Positions 50,089 through 61,757 of a stretch of DNA of 64,000 nt are shown here, one piece after another. Source of the stretch: Pyronema omphalodes (taxonomy: Eukaryota; Ascomycota; Pezizomycetes; Pezizales; Pyronemataceae); assembly GCA_024516155.1 (NCBI GenBank), contig JAJJXM010000005.1, forward strand, positions 434,001 through 498,000, in the 5' to 3' direction. Positions within the stretch are counted from its first letter, which is position 1. The number at the start of each line of letters is the position of its first letter. Under the pieces are notes generated by a model. That model was not told where the DNA came from. It made no database searches and saw only the letters and a list, made by a program, of their open reading frames with translations. The translations under genes and the position numbers were made by a program.

Positions 50089-53000
50089 TTCTGCCAAACT
50101 TAAAACGTGAAAAGTTGCCCATTGTGTCATTAGGGCGTATGAATGGTTTTTAAGTTGGATTCGGTCACTAGGGTTCGGTATTTCGCGATATTTCGTACGA
50201 AGCTCTGAGGGTAGTGGAATTAAGGTTCATTTACATGTTATTTGCATGAGACAGGATGATTTGCCTGTTTGCCGTCGGTCCATCTATCCGGTAGGCTGAA
50301 TAGCTTTCGTACGTGGAATATGTGATACCTCAGACATGGATAGTATTGAGCCGAAGACGTACGAGCCGAGCGTGGAGCTGAAAATAAAATTAAATCCTGA
50401 GATAGAGTACTCTCGAGTCTCTTCATATCGCAAATGAAGTTTAGCTTGGAGGAACATAAAGGACGATGATACTTTGGGTTGAACGATTTTGAGCGCTATT
50501 CTTGACGATGGTGGTGTAGGATAAAGTAATTAACGAGTGATGGTGCGCACGCACGGAACCTGCAAGATGCGATGGTTACACCATGACGTAGTTGAGATCG
50601 ATCGATAAGGTTTTCGAGCTACATTGGCCGCTTTTCATCGCTTACAAGATTGCTCGACGACACAACATTCACTACCTCCACTGCAGCCTCTTTTGAATCA
50701 ACAGAAGTTATGGAAACTTGGTAAAAGAATCTCAACCGTAAGAAATTAACTCGAATCTTTTGCCTTCGAACCGTGATTAATGCATTGGTGGGAGGATTTG
50801 CGTTGCAAGGAAAACTTCGCTATATAGTCTAACCTTTGTTGATAATGAACTGTAACCTGTCTTCCCTCTACATGCCTCCATCATCCACATTTTCTCCTCT
50901 CATCCAACTATCTTTTCAACAGGTTGAATATATTAACTCTCTAGCTTTCCATCACGGTTTTATGGCTTGCCATAAACACTCCTTCGAATCCGTCGATGCC
51001 GGCCGGCCACCATTCAAACCTCGCTAGAGATTGATACTAACGCATCAACAGAGAACCTCAAGACGATGCAATTACTTTTAGAAATTCCTGGGCATTATTA
51101 TGTAAGTCTTTCACCTTACAGCCAGTAGCTGCGCTTCAATCATTCCTCGAATTATTATAAGCATCTTTTCACTATCGAATATATTCTATAACGAAACACC
51201 AAAAGCGGTGTGCGACATATCTCTCAGCGGTCAAAAACTGCTTCTCACAGACATACAGAAGCAGAAATTGTCAATTATTTCTTTCCTGGAATTATCATAC
51301 TAAGCCACAGTTGCTATCAGAATGAACGAAATATCGCAACGACTCGACGTCGCCCGATACTACATCCTATCGTCCAAAAGCTACATATCTTGAGGAAGCT
51401 ACGGTCTCGAACCCTGTCAAACTCAAAAGCCTAGTGTTGCTTCGATGTACCCTTCTGGACTCTGTCCAACTGATGCTCTACTCATTACTACATCATCGTT
51501 ATTTTCGCTCATCCCATCACATATCCTCAACCAACTACCGACCTCGTTTCTTGCAGCTACATATCTGCCGGACTGCACGCTGCGAGGCTAATAGGAGGGG
51601 TATGTACGAGGTTCCAGCCCCGCTGCTCGGCACGTGTACGTACTGGCCCAAACGTGGGGCCGGAAAAGCGGACTGGACCATGCCAACGGGCTCCCCGGGA
51701 TCCATCCCGCATCGGTGCAAGACCGGGGAGGCCGCTGCTCACTGATCAGCTTTAAACCCGATGATCTTGGCGGTGCGGCTGGATTGGACCAACACCAACT
51801 ATAGTTGGATGCCCATTTGACGCCTTGCTGCCTTTCATGGACTGCTGCCAGAACGCCTGCGAGAACTACGATCCACCGACTCTGGGCTTTGCTCATTGAC
51901 CACCACCGCATGTACGCCGATACCAGAGGTAGAAGCAAACACAATCCATCGGTTGCTTCACATCGAAACGAACACCTGATACCTACCTCGAATACTATAC
52001 ATACCATGAAACTGCACCCACCAAGTTGCACCAACAAACGAGCCATCCGGCGCCCACCAGGCTGAGACTTTTTTGCTACCATTGTTGATTGGCTTGACGG
52101 GGCTTGATTGGCGATAACATGGAGGTAAACAGGCTTGATTTGCGAACACGAATTTATGATTAGCTTGAGCGACCGTTCTATAACGGGCTGTCTTTGACAA
52201 GCAAGGCGGCGAATTGTCAGTGTGCACGATTGACAAAATTTACGACAGTTGAAACTTTATTCCGGAGATCCTTGGAGGGGGACCGGGAGGTGCGGCTGAT
52301 ATGACACTTCAAACCATGGATTGAGGAATGCTGGTCAAAAGGGAAGAGGAATACATACAGCATAGAGGAATGGAAGCTAGGATAAAAGCGGCGGACAATG
52401 CTTTTGCGCTTTGCTTCACCGTCTGTCTCCTTCCCAACGGCTGAGAATTACGGAGATGGAAAACTATTTATCGGCGCTTTCATGCGGTTTGAGTGGAGCA
52501 TATCTAGAACAAGCTGCGTATGATGGATCATCAAACGAGTCAAACTTTGGCCTAGCTATGCCTGTATCATAGCCAACGACGGTTGACCTGCGCGAACGAT
52601 GTGGTCGTGGTGCGCGCATTGAGTTACATACATCCTTGGTCTACCCACATGGCGTATCAAGCGTGCTCTTTCGTGAATCATGCAAAATAAAACATGACGT
52701 GTCACAAACAAGTTTTACGTTACCAACAGCGCATATTTTTTTTTTTTTTGCGTCGGTCAAGAAACAACTCATCGCGCTCTCGTCCACTCGCGTCTTCCTC
52801 AATGGGTATGAAGAGTGGAGCAAAATTATAGCTGGTTTTGTCTACCGGTGACAGCAGAAACTAATGAATTGAACCGACAACAGACAACTGCAAAATGCAA
52901 ACTTTTACCGCCGCCGGCGGAGCGCCGCATTAAACTGAACCCCCTGAAGCAAAAAAAAAATAAAAGATGAGATATGAGAATGGTGGATGAATAGATTATG

Positions 53001-53632
53001 ATTCCCATGAAGAATTCCCATTAAGAAAGAAGGAACACCAAAAACTTGAAACATGTAAACTACAAAAAAAAACTCCAAAACTAATCAATCGCCTATGTAT
53101 ATAAAAGTACAAATTGTATCGCCCGAAAGAAAAAAAAAACAAAACCAAATACTACGCCTATCGCTCGCTCGCTATGTAAAAAAAACAGATTCTATGAAAT
53201 TCAAACAGAAATTGGTATCAAAATATCGTTATTCATTCGTTATTGAGGGACAAAGGAAATAGTCGTGTGCAATGTCGTGGTAATTCTATGTTCGTATGCT
53301 TAGTTCGTTATTCGTGGTCATGTTGTGGTCGTTGAAATTTCGTTATGGAATTCGTGGTATCGTCGTGATTTGGTGATGTGCTTGCGCTGTTGTGTCTATT
53401 TTCCCTTGATTTTCCCTTGATGTGTCCGTTATTATCCTCCTCTGCCTTTCGGTACGCTTTTGATGCCTGTAATATCCCTCATATCGTCCTTCTCTCCCTT
53501 CCAATGCCTATGATTATCCTCCACTTCCTTTCCAATTCCCATGATTATCCTCAGCTTCCCTTCCAACCAACTTCCAACCCATTATCCACCTCGCCTTTCA
53601 TCCTCCCCTCCATCCTCCATTTCCACCATCAT
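50089..53632. other. Intergenic, promoter region of the endoglucanase and unassigned DNA
   Basis: The first kilobase should carry the endoglucanase promoter; no factor-binding site can be assigned safely. Between 51580 and 52080 sequence is more GC-rich and open on both strands (up to 164 codons on minus, 52082-51588) but has no motif. A GC-rich palindromic core GCCGCCGGCGG sits near 52910. 53040-53210 is A-rich. Confidence 0.5.
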
Positions 53633-54007
53633 CTAACCACCCCTCCTCCACCACCTCCTCTTCTTCTCCGCAACCCCACACTCCGCCATCTCCTGCTCCC
53701 CCTCCCAAGCCCGTAACTGTTCCCTCGCCGCCATCTCCAGTCTTTCCTCGGGCCCTTCCTCCCCCGCAAACCCCTCCAACGCAGCAATATGCTGCGCCTG
53801 CCTCAAAATCAACGACTCCTGCAACCTCATAATCGATTCATAACCCCGTTTAATTTCATTATGTGCTTTTTCCTGCGTCGATAGTAAGGAGCGGTACTGA
53901 TTATCGATTTGGTGGAGGAGATAATGAGGGTGCGGATGCGGGTGTTGGTCGGAGAGAGGAGGATCGCTGAAATTACCGGGTATCGGAAGTGGGGAAATTG
54001 TTGGCAT
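53633..54007 (-). CDS. Small coiled-coil protein or last exon, unassigned
   Basis: A 124-codon frame from the ATG at 54007. Residues 1-30 are Pro/His-rich (a run of HP dipeptides at about 22-28); residues 33-105 are charged and strongly helical, with heptad spacing (IDNQYRSLLSTQEKAHNEI, LQESLILRQAQHIAAL), likely a coiled coil. The end is basic and Trp-rich (KKRRWWRRGG). The same frame stays open for about 250 nt upstream of the ATG (Arg/Ser/Pro-rich), and TTTACAG near 54039-54045 could be an acceptor, so this may be the final exon of a longer gene. All three frames are open in that C-rich stretch, which weakens the case. Function unknown. Confidence 0.4.
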   Translation of the reverse strand: MPTISPLPIPGNFSDPPLSDQHPHPHPHYLLHQIDNQYRSLLSTQEKAHNEIKRGYESIMRLQESLILRQAQHIAALEGFAGEEGPEERLEMAAREQLRAWEGEQEMAECGVAEKKRRWWRRGG

Positions 54008-56124
54008 TGTCGCGGGGAGTGTACATGGTGATACTGGTCGGCTGTAAATACTGGAGGGTAGTGGTGTGCTGGGCCGTGATGGGGGACTGCTGCGTCGTCG
54101 CCGACGGTGAGGGAGTGGGAGACACAGTTTGCCGGTTTTTTCGCGCGGGGCGCGGGTCGGTAGGTGAGGTTGCGTGGGTTGGAGATACCGTGCGATGAGG
54201 ATGTTTGTTGATCTTGGGGTTTTCGTACAGCTGAGGCTTCGTTTGTTGATGTTTTATCGATTGGCTTCTCGGTGCTGTGTTTCCTGTTTCCTGTTTCTTG
54301 CTTCTTGCTTCTTTATTCGTTTCTGGGGTTGCGAGTCGTCGTTTGAAGGTTGCTTATATATACCCTTCGATATCGGGTTGGGAGGTTTGGCGCTCGCTGT
54401 GTCGGTCGTAAACTTTTTTTTTTTTTGCTTAACAAAAATCTTGCTATGTATGATGTACAGGCGGGCGTATGTAGCTTTAGTTGGGATAGATGCGTAGATG
54501 TAGATGTATCTGTATCTGTATCTGTAGCTGTATGTAGCTGTCGAGTCTAAGTTATAGCGTAGCGTACTGTAAAATAGCGTCGAAATATCGCAGCGTAGTG
54601 TAGCGTAGCGTATGTAGCGTAGCAGCGTAGCAGCGTCTATAGCAGATGCACCAACCTAATGAAATAGCGATGATTCTAGAGTTGCTCTGGGAAGGTGCAC
54701 AATGATGCGTATGACGTTATATGTATCGCACGAAACCAAAAAAAAAAAAAAAAAAATTTATGAAAGAGGTAGGGTGGGGTGGTTTGGGTTGGGTGGGTTG
54801 GGTTGGTGGGTGGGTTGGCGGGTTGGGTTGGGTTGGGTTATATGTGTTGTCCCTGTTCGAGACAAGACTCGGAATGGTGGATGTATGCTATGGCGGTTAC
54901 ACGTGGCTGGCAATTGGGACTGCGATAGAGATAGAGATAGAGATAGATATTGTGCAGAGATATTGTGCAGAGAAGGGACTTGAGACGGATTTTGGAGCGA
55001 GGGGAATAGAGGGATAGAGGTATAGAGGAATTGAGGGGCGGAAATGGAAAATGAGGTTTCTGGTCTTAGTAATGAGCTTGGTGTGTACGGGTTTTTATTT
55101 TCTACGACGGGGAAAATTGGTGGGGAAAGAATATGGATATGGATATGGATGATATACTGGATTATTGGTAGCTGCTTTTTTTGGTTTTTATTTTATTTGC
55201 TATGTTGACTTTGTTTTTTGCTATCGAATGAACATGAACCTCTTCAACAGCTTGTAGCGGGCAGTGTTAGTATTGGCGGGTTATCATAAGATAGCTTCAT
55301 GGCTTCAATAGAGAGATGAGATCGCTGCCTGCTTGCTGCTTGCCGCTTTGCTAATTGTTACTGGTCGCCCGATATTGCGGATGATGAAATAAGTGAACTG
55401 GACTGGACTATGGATTAACTTGGGATTTGGAACTTGGGACCATAGATGTCACATGATTTTAACGAGCGATAGGTTTCGGTGGACTATGTATATGGTAGGC
55501 TTTAAGCCATCGACCTATGAACTATCGAGGCACCTGGTAGCATCATATAGTCATCATATTGAAGTTGGTATACAGGCCCCAGGCCCCAGGGCACTAGGTT
55601 AGGTAGGTTAGGTAGACTAGCTTGTGTTATGATCATGCTAATGCTAAGGATAATGCTAAGGATAATGCTAATGCTGGATGAGGTATGTATGTATGTATGT
55701 AATGGTTTTGGATTCCTATGTTTCATATTTCATATTTCATATTTCGAGTTTGATTTTGGTTCGCCTCCTTCCTGTCTTCTTGTCTTCTTGTCTTGCGCTT
55801 CCTTTCGTTATGCATGAATGCATGGACGCATGAACGCATGATGCTCATGATGCAGAACTACAGAGCTATGGAGGTACAGAGCTACGGAGGTACAGTACAG
55901 AACTACAGTATACTAGACGATCAAGGTGATCAAGGCTCCGGATGTAGATCATCAAGCGAGCATTAGTTTTAGTTTTGTGCCCGTAGAGACTGTAGAGGCC
56001 GGAGAACTTGGAGTAGATTAGGCTCCGGGCTCCGTTGTGGTAGTTGGGCGGCGGTATGACGGGGAATATCGAATGGGGTTCATAAGAAGACAAATATACC
56101 GGCCATGGACCAGGCTATGTAAGT

Positions 56125-56142
56125 CCCCCCCCCCCCCCCCCC
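56125..56142. repeat. Homopolymer C18
   Basis: Uninterrupted run of 18 C. Confidence 0.85.
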
Positions 56143-56571
56143 GCACGGTATGTCTGGTCTGTAACACTGTAAACACTGCTGGTTCCTTTTGTTTTTTTTT
56201 TGAGGGTGATATGGTATGTATTGTCTTTGATTTACATATCATAATACATGGATATAGAATGTGTAATGTGTAAAGGTATTAATACTGAACGTAGAATATA
56301 GCATCATGGAACGTAGAATATAGTATCATGGATGTATATGTATATGTTTTGCATCTCATAAAACAATTTTACAGTGCCACAATCCCACAATCCCACAATC
56401 CCGTATGTACATATGTATCTCTATAACACACCAACACACCCGACACAATCTCTAACTACACTTCTGTATGTACACATTTCCCATGACACGACAGTGAAGT
56501 GAAACCCTATTCTATGATACCATACAGAAGTTCTAACTGCACTTAGGAATTCATGAACAATGGGGATAGGG

Positions 56572-56613
56572 ATGGGATGGGATGGGATGGGATGGGATGG
56601 GATGGGATGGGAT
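56572..56613. repeat. (GGGAT)n pentamer array
   Basis: About eight perfect copies of GGGAT on the plus strand. Confidence 0.9.
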
Positions 56614-56718
56614 GTGGATGCGGATATGGATGAGGAAACTCTACAAATTGTAGCATAAGTTACCATAGCATATCTGTAGTGTTGCTTTTTTTTATTTTTT
56701 TTTTATATATTTTTTTTT

Positions 56719-56732
56719 GGGGGGGGGGGGGG
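56719..56732. repeat. Homopolymer G14 after T-tract
   Basis: Run of 14 G immediately after an eight-T run, itself after a longer T-rich tract. Confidence 0.85.
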
Positions 56733-57110
56733 AGCTTGTTTTATTACAGTCGACTCTACAATATATCGAAATACGTAGTTTGTATATATATCTGTGTATA
56801 GATTTATATCTACCTACATATGTATTGAAATCATATTGATTCTCTATTTTTTATGCCTTTTTGTGATTATGTATTTTTTTTGTGATTGTTCCTTTTGGTG
56901 ATTATTCCTTTTTGTGATTATTCCTTTTTATTATTATTTTTTTTTGTGATTATTCCTTTTTATTATTATTTTTTTTATGATTATCTTTATTATTATCATT
57001 CGACATTCGACATTCGACATTCGACATTCTAGATTCTAGATCCTAATCCCCAATATCCCTTTTCCCCCACGTTGTATTTTCCAACCCATATCTTCCCTCC
57101 TCTCCCATAT

Positions 57111-57130
57111 CCCCCCCCCCCCCCCCCCCC
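57111..57130. repeat. Homopolymer C20
   Basis: Run of 20 C inside a C/T-rich segment that begins the AGCCATCACC repeat. Confidence 0.85.
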
Positions 57131-57262
57131 ATCTCCCATAGCCATCACCAGTCCTATATAGCCCCACCTTATCCTCCCCTTATCCTCTCCCATAGCCATC
57201 ACCAATCCTCTCCCATAGCCATCACCAATCCTATGTAACCCCACCTTATCCTCCCCTTATCC
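57131..57262. repeat. Compound tandem repeat with AGCCATCACC and CCACCTTATCC units
   Basis: The word CTCCCATAGCCATCACC occurs three times, and the block CCCACCTTATCCTCCCCTTATCC occurs twice (with CTATATAG or CTATGTAA before it), giving a higher-order duplication. Confidence 0.85.
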
Positions 57263-57370
57263 CTTAACTCTCGGACTATCCATACATACATACATACATA
57301 GCTAACCTTCTAACCTTCTAACCTTCCAACCTTCCAACCTTCATCAATCCTAGGGGCGTGTGGGGGGTGT

Positions 57371-57390
57371 GGGGGGGGGGGGGGGGGGGG
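57371..57390. repeat. Homopolymer G20
   Basis: Run of 20 G, preceded by a shorter G run. Confidence 0.85.
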
Positions 57391-58399
57391 TGCGTGTTGG
57401 GGGCATAAATCCGCATGATTTACATGATTTACATGAATTGCAGCCGCGCGCTTGTATGCTTGCTTGCAACCTATAGACCCGGACCCTGTAAACATTGTAC
57501 CCAGCATATTTTCCTACATAGTGATACATAATGCTATGCAGCTATGGTATAGTCGATAGTGACAATGGCGACATTAGTGACATGACAATAACGCCATAAT
57601 GCCATAACAGTGACATAACGCTATAACAGTGACATAACGCCATAACGCCATACATACTAGCGATGGTTATGATAGTTATGGTACACTACGGATTATTATG
57701 ATGATTAGAAAGGGTATGGGATTCTATATTGAGCGGTTATAGATGGGGTGTAGATGTAACGTAGGGTGGCGATGATAGGAGGACTCTGAGGGATTGGCAT
57801 TTTGGTTGGTGGGTTAGTAAAGGAAGGGAGAAGGGGAAGGAGGGATGTGGTGTAGATGCTGGGTAGATGTCCGTTGATGGTTCACGAGCACAAAGCTCTA
57901 TCTCTCATGCTCTCATGCGCAGGCACAGATTTCCATCTCCATCGTCTCCATCGTCTCCGTCATCTTCGTCATCTCCATCATCTCCCTCATTTTCGTCATC
58001 TCCATCATCTCCATCATTCCCATGCTTCTATTCCTTCATTCCAACCTCCCCAACCTCTCCAACCTCCCCAAGTCCCATCCATTATCTCAAAAACAAAAAT
58101 GAAATCACATGCAACCGATACAAAAAAGTCTCCAGATTCGAAATTCCAATTACCCACTATGCCAATTCAAAATAAACTACAATGCCAAAAAAAAAACAAA
58201 TCGCTGTAACTCCACCATCCCAAACTCCATGATATGTCGTAATGCGTTATGCATCATCATCATATCAAAAAAGGAAAAAACAAAGGGAAAAAAAAGGGAA
58301 AAAAAAGAAAATGTCAAAAAGGCGTCATATGTACCACTTCCCTTTCCACAGGAGCCTTCACATCCCACACCCTCCTCCCCAATCACAATATGTACTCAT

Positions 58400-58413
58400 C
58401 CCCCCCCCCCCCC
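58400..58413. repeat. Homopolymer C14
   Basis: Run of 14 C just downstream of the minus-strand membrane-protein gene. Confidence 0.85.
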
Positions 58414-58469
58414 TCCCGCCGTCCCCATCCCTCATCTCTGTAATCATTCTGATTCCCTCCTATCCCCTC

Positions 58470-59630
58470 CTAACAATCCTGACTCCTACTCCTCATCAAC
58501 CACCTCCCAGTTCCACCTGGAGCAATAGTATACCCCGTCTCAACCTGACCAAAATCCTTATTCCTAGGACTCAACGGCAAAGGCGGGCTCATTCTTCTTT
58601 CCGGTAATGAAGTAGCGGTACTGATAGTCTGAGAGACACCACTAACCCCACTTTCTCCTGACTCCGGTCTAAGATTTGCCGACAAATGCGTAGCATTCGG
58701 TAGTCCCAAATCCAATGGTTTAGGTCTCGCCTTACGAGCTTTACCATTTCCGTTTCCATTTCCATCACCATTTCCATTGCCATTACGATGAGTGCTACGA
58801 CCTCTATTGTATTGCTTCTCTTCTTCCAAGACCTCTCGCTCAGCTGCGGCAAGTGTAGCGGCTACTCGTTCGGTCATGGAGATATCCGAGGTTTCCCAAT
58901 CGTCGAAATGGTTACGCTCCCAACCTGCTGAAAGAGGCATCTCGGCATCTGGAATAGGTTTCAGTGGGGCGAAACCGGTGTTTGTGGGACTAATTTTATG
59001 AACCAATGTCGGCTTGGAGGATGTTGCGGAGGCTGTGCTATGGTAAATACGGGTTATGTACGGGTTTTTAGTATCGTGGATTGTAGAAGTTAAAGACGAG
59101 ACGGATTGTGAGCAGGAGTTGACGGTAGAGGGGAAGGAGAGGTCTACTGTTTGACGGTTGGAACGGCAGAAGAAAGTGGGAGAGGTCTCGAGGTCGATGG
59201 CTGGCTTGTGGGAAATGTTGATGAAGGCCCAGAAGATGCTCTGCGCAACAAGGAGGAGAGAGTAGGTACCGAAACCGGCGAGCAGCAAGTGAAAGGTATT
59301 TGCTCCGATGGTATTTGGAGGGAGAGCATTATGCTCAAGAATGAGCCAATCGAGGGTGATGGCCGATACAGTTGCTGATAATACCGAGGGAATAGCTCCT
59401 AGTAGGCGATGGAGAAGTTTCTGTGGTGGCAGAAAGGTGAACAAAAGTATCGAGATGCATGAGGTGAAATTCAAGGCAGCTGAGACGATGGATAAGGCTG
59501 TCAATGTGAGGTTGCGAGTAAAAGTTGATAGGGCGTAGATGATGTAAAACGCCATTGCAGCCACTGTAGGCACCAAAGCTATAGCTCCAACCGCATGAAT
59601 GATTCGTTTCCGGGAAAGTGTATCAGCCAT
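58470..59630 (-). CDS. Four-TM membrane protein with long cytosolic tail, unassigned
   Basis: Intronless 386-aa protein. Four hydrophobic segments sit at about residues 14-36 (AIALVPTVAAMAFYIIYAL), 41-66 (LTLTALSIVSAALNFTSCISILLFTF), 77-98 and 112-138 (LLLAGFGTYSLLLVAQSIFWAFI). The remaining ~245 residues are hydrophilic, rich in Ser/Thr, with an Asn-Gly repeat (NGNGNGDGNGNGNGK, about 287-302) followed by basic KARKARPKP. The layout resembles fungal four-helix integral membrane proteins of unknown function. I do not recognise the family. Codon use is regular and the frame is clean, which supports a real gene. The start at 59630 is the first ATG in this frame. Localisation to plasma or vacuolar membrane is a guess. 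Confidence 0.82.
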   Translation of the reverse strand: MADTLSRKRIIHAVGAIALVPTVAAMAFYIIYALSTFTRNLTLTALSIVSAALNFTSCISILLFTFLPPQKLLHRLLGAIPSVLSATVSAITLDWLILEHNALPPNTIGANTFHLLLAGFGTYSLLLVAQSIFWAFINISHKPAIDLETSPTFFCRSNRQTVDLSFPSTVNSCSQSVSSLTSTIHDTKNPYITRIYHSTASATSSKPTLVHKISPTNTGFAPLKPIPDAEMPLSAGWERNHFDDWETSDISMTERVAATLAAAEREVLEEEKQYNRGRSTHRNGNGNGDGNGNGNGKARKARPKPLDLGLPNATHLSANLRPESGESGVSGVSQTISTATSLPERRMSPPLPLSPRNKDFGQVETGYTIAPGGTGRWLMRSRSQDC

Positions 59631-61757
59631 CTGTAGGGCAGTTTTTCTCCGTTTGATACTGGTTTGAATCCTTGTGCTCGTACCGACAGTCGCCTTTTGT
59701 CGTCGTACCGTTGTGGTAGTCGATCAGATGAATACCTCGAGAGTATTTGAAGCTTTGAGCTTAAGTCGATGAACCCCCAGAGGCTGGTTAAGTGGATGAA
59801 ATGTACGGGGTCGTGGTACATAAAAGTAAAAAAATACGGGAAATTTCAAAGCCTAGCCGGGCCAAAGCAGATCATGACGCAGCGCCACACCACACAACTC
59901 ACAAATAAGATATCTCCTCGAGTCGGATATGAGTCTCAGATGTCTCTTTTCGTTGTCTGCAAGTGCCAAAATTGATTGAGGCCACAGTTGGATGGAACAA
60001 TTTTTAGACGTATAGTATGCAAAACGGGGCGGGCGGGATGGGCTGAGAGTGTTCAATCCGAATGGTGAAGATGTATTGGTTGATGAACGGTGGTATTATT
60101 GGAATTTGTGCGTCGTAAAACGATTGCTAACCAACCGGAAACCAGGGGACCGAGAAGATAATGCGGAGAAGGAAAAAAACCCGTGCACCAAAAGAATGTA
60201 GGCGAATCAACGCACTCAGGGAATGGAACTTGTGGACAGATAAATTGTGCACAGGAAGAGACGTGTATTTGTACCTATCTGCCGAGGGTTCCTGGGTGGA
60301 GAAAAGCAAGAAACCTCCAAGTGGGTGTTGTGCTGTCCAGCCCTCGAAGCGCGGAGATATGAGCCTGGTTCACGACTCGGAGCTTATGTATGTGCTCTAA
60401 CCAAACAGTGCATTGGCTACATGATTTCCAACAGATTCAGTTCGACCCTTTGTTCGGCATAGTCGGACGGTTGATAGAAACCAAATGTTCAGATATCGCT
60501 TCTGGATTTCCATTGCCTCTTGAGGGGTTTGTCACATCGTCCGGTAGAGCCACTGGCTTTTGGTTGGACATCACAAACAGTGACAGCATTGATGACGCTG
60601 ACTACAGGAAGCAGATTGAACAGCTGTAGAAGAAATGAACGACCCTCTATCCGTATGTATCCGCAGTATTGTAGCTGTTGTAGAATTCCTCACAACAGCC
60701 CTCTTGTGGCTTACCCCGCCAGTGGAATCGTAGGTCCATCAAGAAGCCATCCTCGCGGCGTCAGTGGCTGGTCTCCACACGGCATCTGCCATTCCAACAC
60801 TGGGCTGCAGATTAGCCTTGAGGCGAGCCAGCTTTATGAAGGGTTCACTGGGGTGCTGCGCGCGAAGCTGGGGTACAAGGCGGCTGCGGAGTTGCGAGAT
60901 TTAAGCAGATGCCCAAGGTGGGTTAACGGAAGATCGATCGTAAGGAACGATCACTGACGAGACTCGCTGATGCTGTGGGGTTGAAGACGACATTTCCGTG
61001 GCTGTTTTGAGCAATAATGGACTGATGACAGGAAGACGACAGGGCTGTAACTGTAGAGAGGAAGGGTCGAACAACGAAACACACGAAAACAAGCTCGTCG
61101 CTAAGGAAGCCCTTTGCACGGGCCACATGTGCGGGCCGCTAACCCAAGAACTACTAGCTCCGATTTGAAGCTCTGCTAAACCCGATTTGATCTGGTACGT
61201 TAAAGGAAGAAGCCGAATGCAGCCATCGGCAGCCGCAGTATGACGCCTCCGCCGACAGACAGCCTGTTGCTGCTGGCTTGAAACGAAATTTGAAGAGAAA
61301 CGCCACAGATTGCTGCTGTGGTCCGCATTCATCACAATACACAAAGACACGCTGAAGAAATATTACTGTAACTGAAATCCGTATGAAAAAAAATATTATG
61401 TGGGCACATTCTAAAATCTATTTCATCGTAAAATCGAGATTGTTCTTGTCTTTGTCTTTGTCCAACCACTCATCTTCCCGTGTCCTCTGACTGTTGTACA
61501 AGTACAACATGGGCTTGCCAGCGTTAACTTCAATTATGTTGCCCGAAGCTCCCACATTACCCGGCGTTCGCCACTAGAGAGTTGATCCATCTAAGCCCCA
61601 ATCCAGGCTACCTTTTTTCCCTTGCCATCACTCTTGGACGTCTCCTCATCAACCTTCATCAGCTTGTGGACCTCCTCCGTTCTCCAGAGCTCCTTCTCCA
61701 CCACCTTCAGTCTTCAAAACTTATTTCCCCCAGCTTCTTTCGTCTCCGTTGGCCACG
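59631..61757. other. Intergenic between membrane-protein gene and RAD23
   Basis: Divergent promoter region (minus-strand gene on the left, RAD23 on the right). Several 60-149-codon frames overlap on both strands (e.g. 60161-60400, 60390-60629, 60520-60957 plus; 61350-60901 minus) but none shows a domain and they contradict one another. The last 200 bp before 61758 are pyrimidine-rich, as is common for the leader of highly expressed fungal genes. Confidence 0.55.

Larger units (their letters stand above)
54260..58469. other. Repeat- and homopolymer-rich intergenic DNA
   Basis: No supportable gene. It holds TAGCGTAGCG words (about 54555-54640), a poly-A (about 54739-54757) followed by GGGTTGGGTT repeats (about 54775-54840), TAATGCTAAGGA repeats near 55635-55675, the GGGAT array, five long C/G homopolymers, T-tract words TTTTTGTGATTATTCC (about 56860-56990), the AGCCATCACC repeat, a CATAACGCCATAACAGTGA repeat (about 57585-57655) and a CATCTCCATC pyrimidine repeat (about 57930-58020). 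Confidence 0.7.

Noticed and set aside
51588..52082. 164-codon minus-strand frame
   Set aside because: Both strands are open in this GC-richer patch and the product has no recognisable domain.
60161..61350. Overlapping plus- and minus-strand frames of 60-149 codons
   Set aside because: They conflict with each other, and none resembles a known protein.
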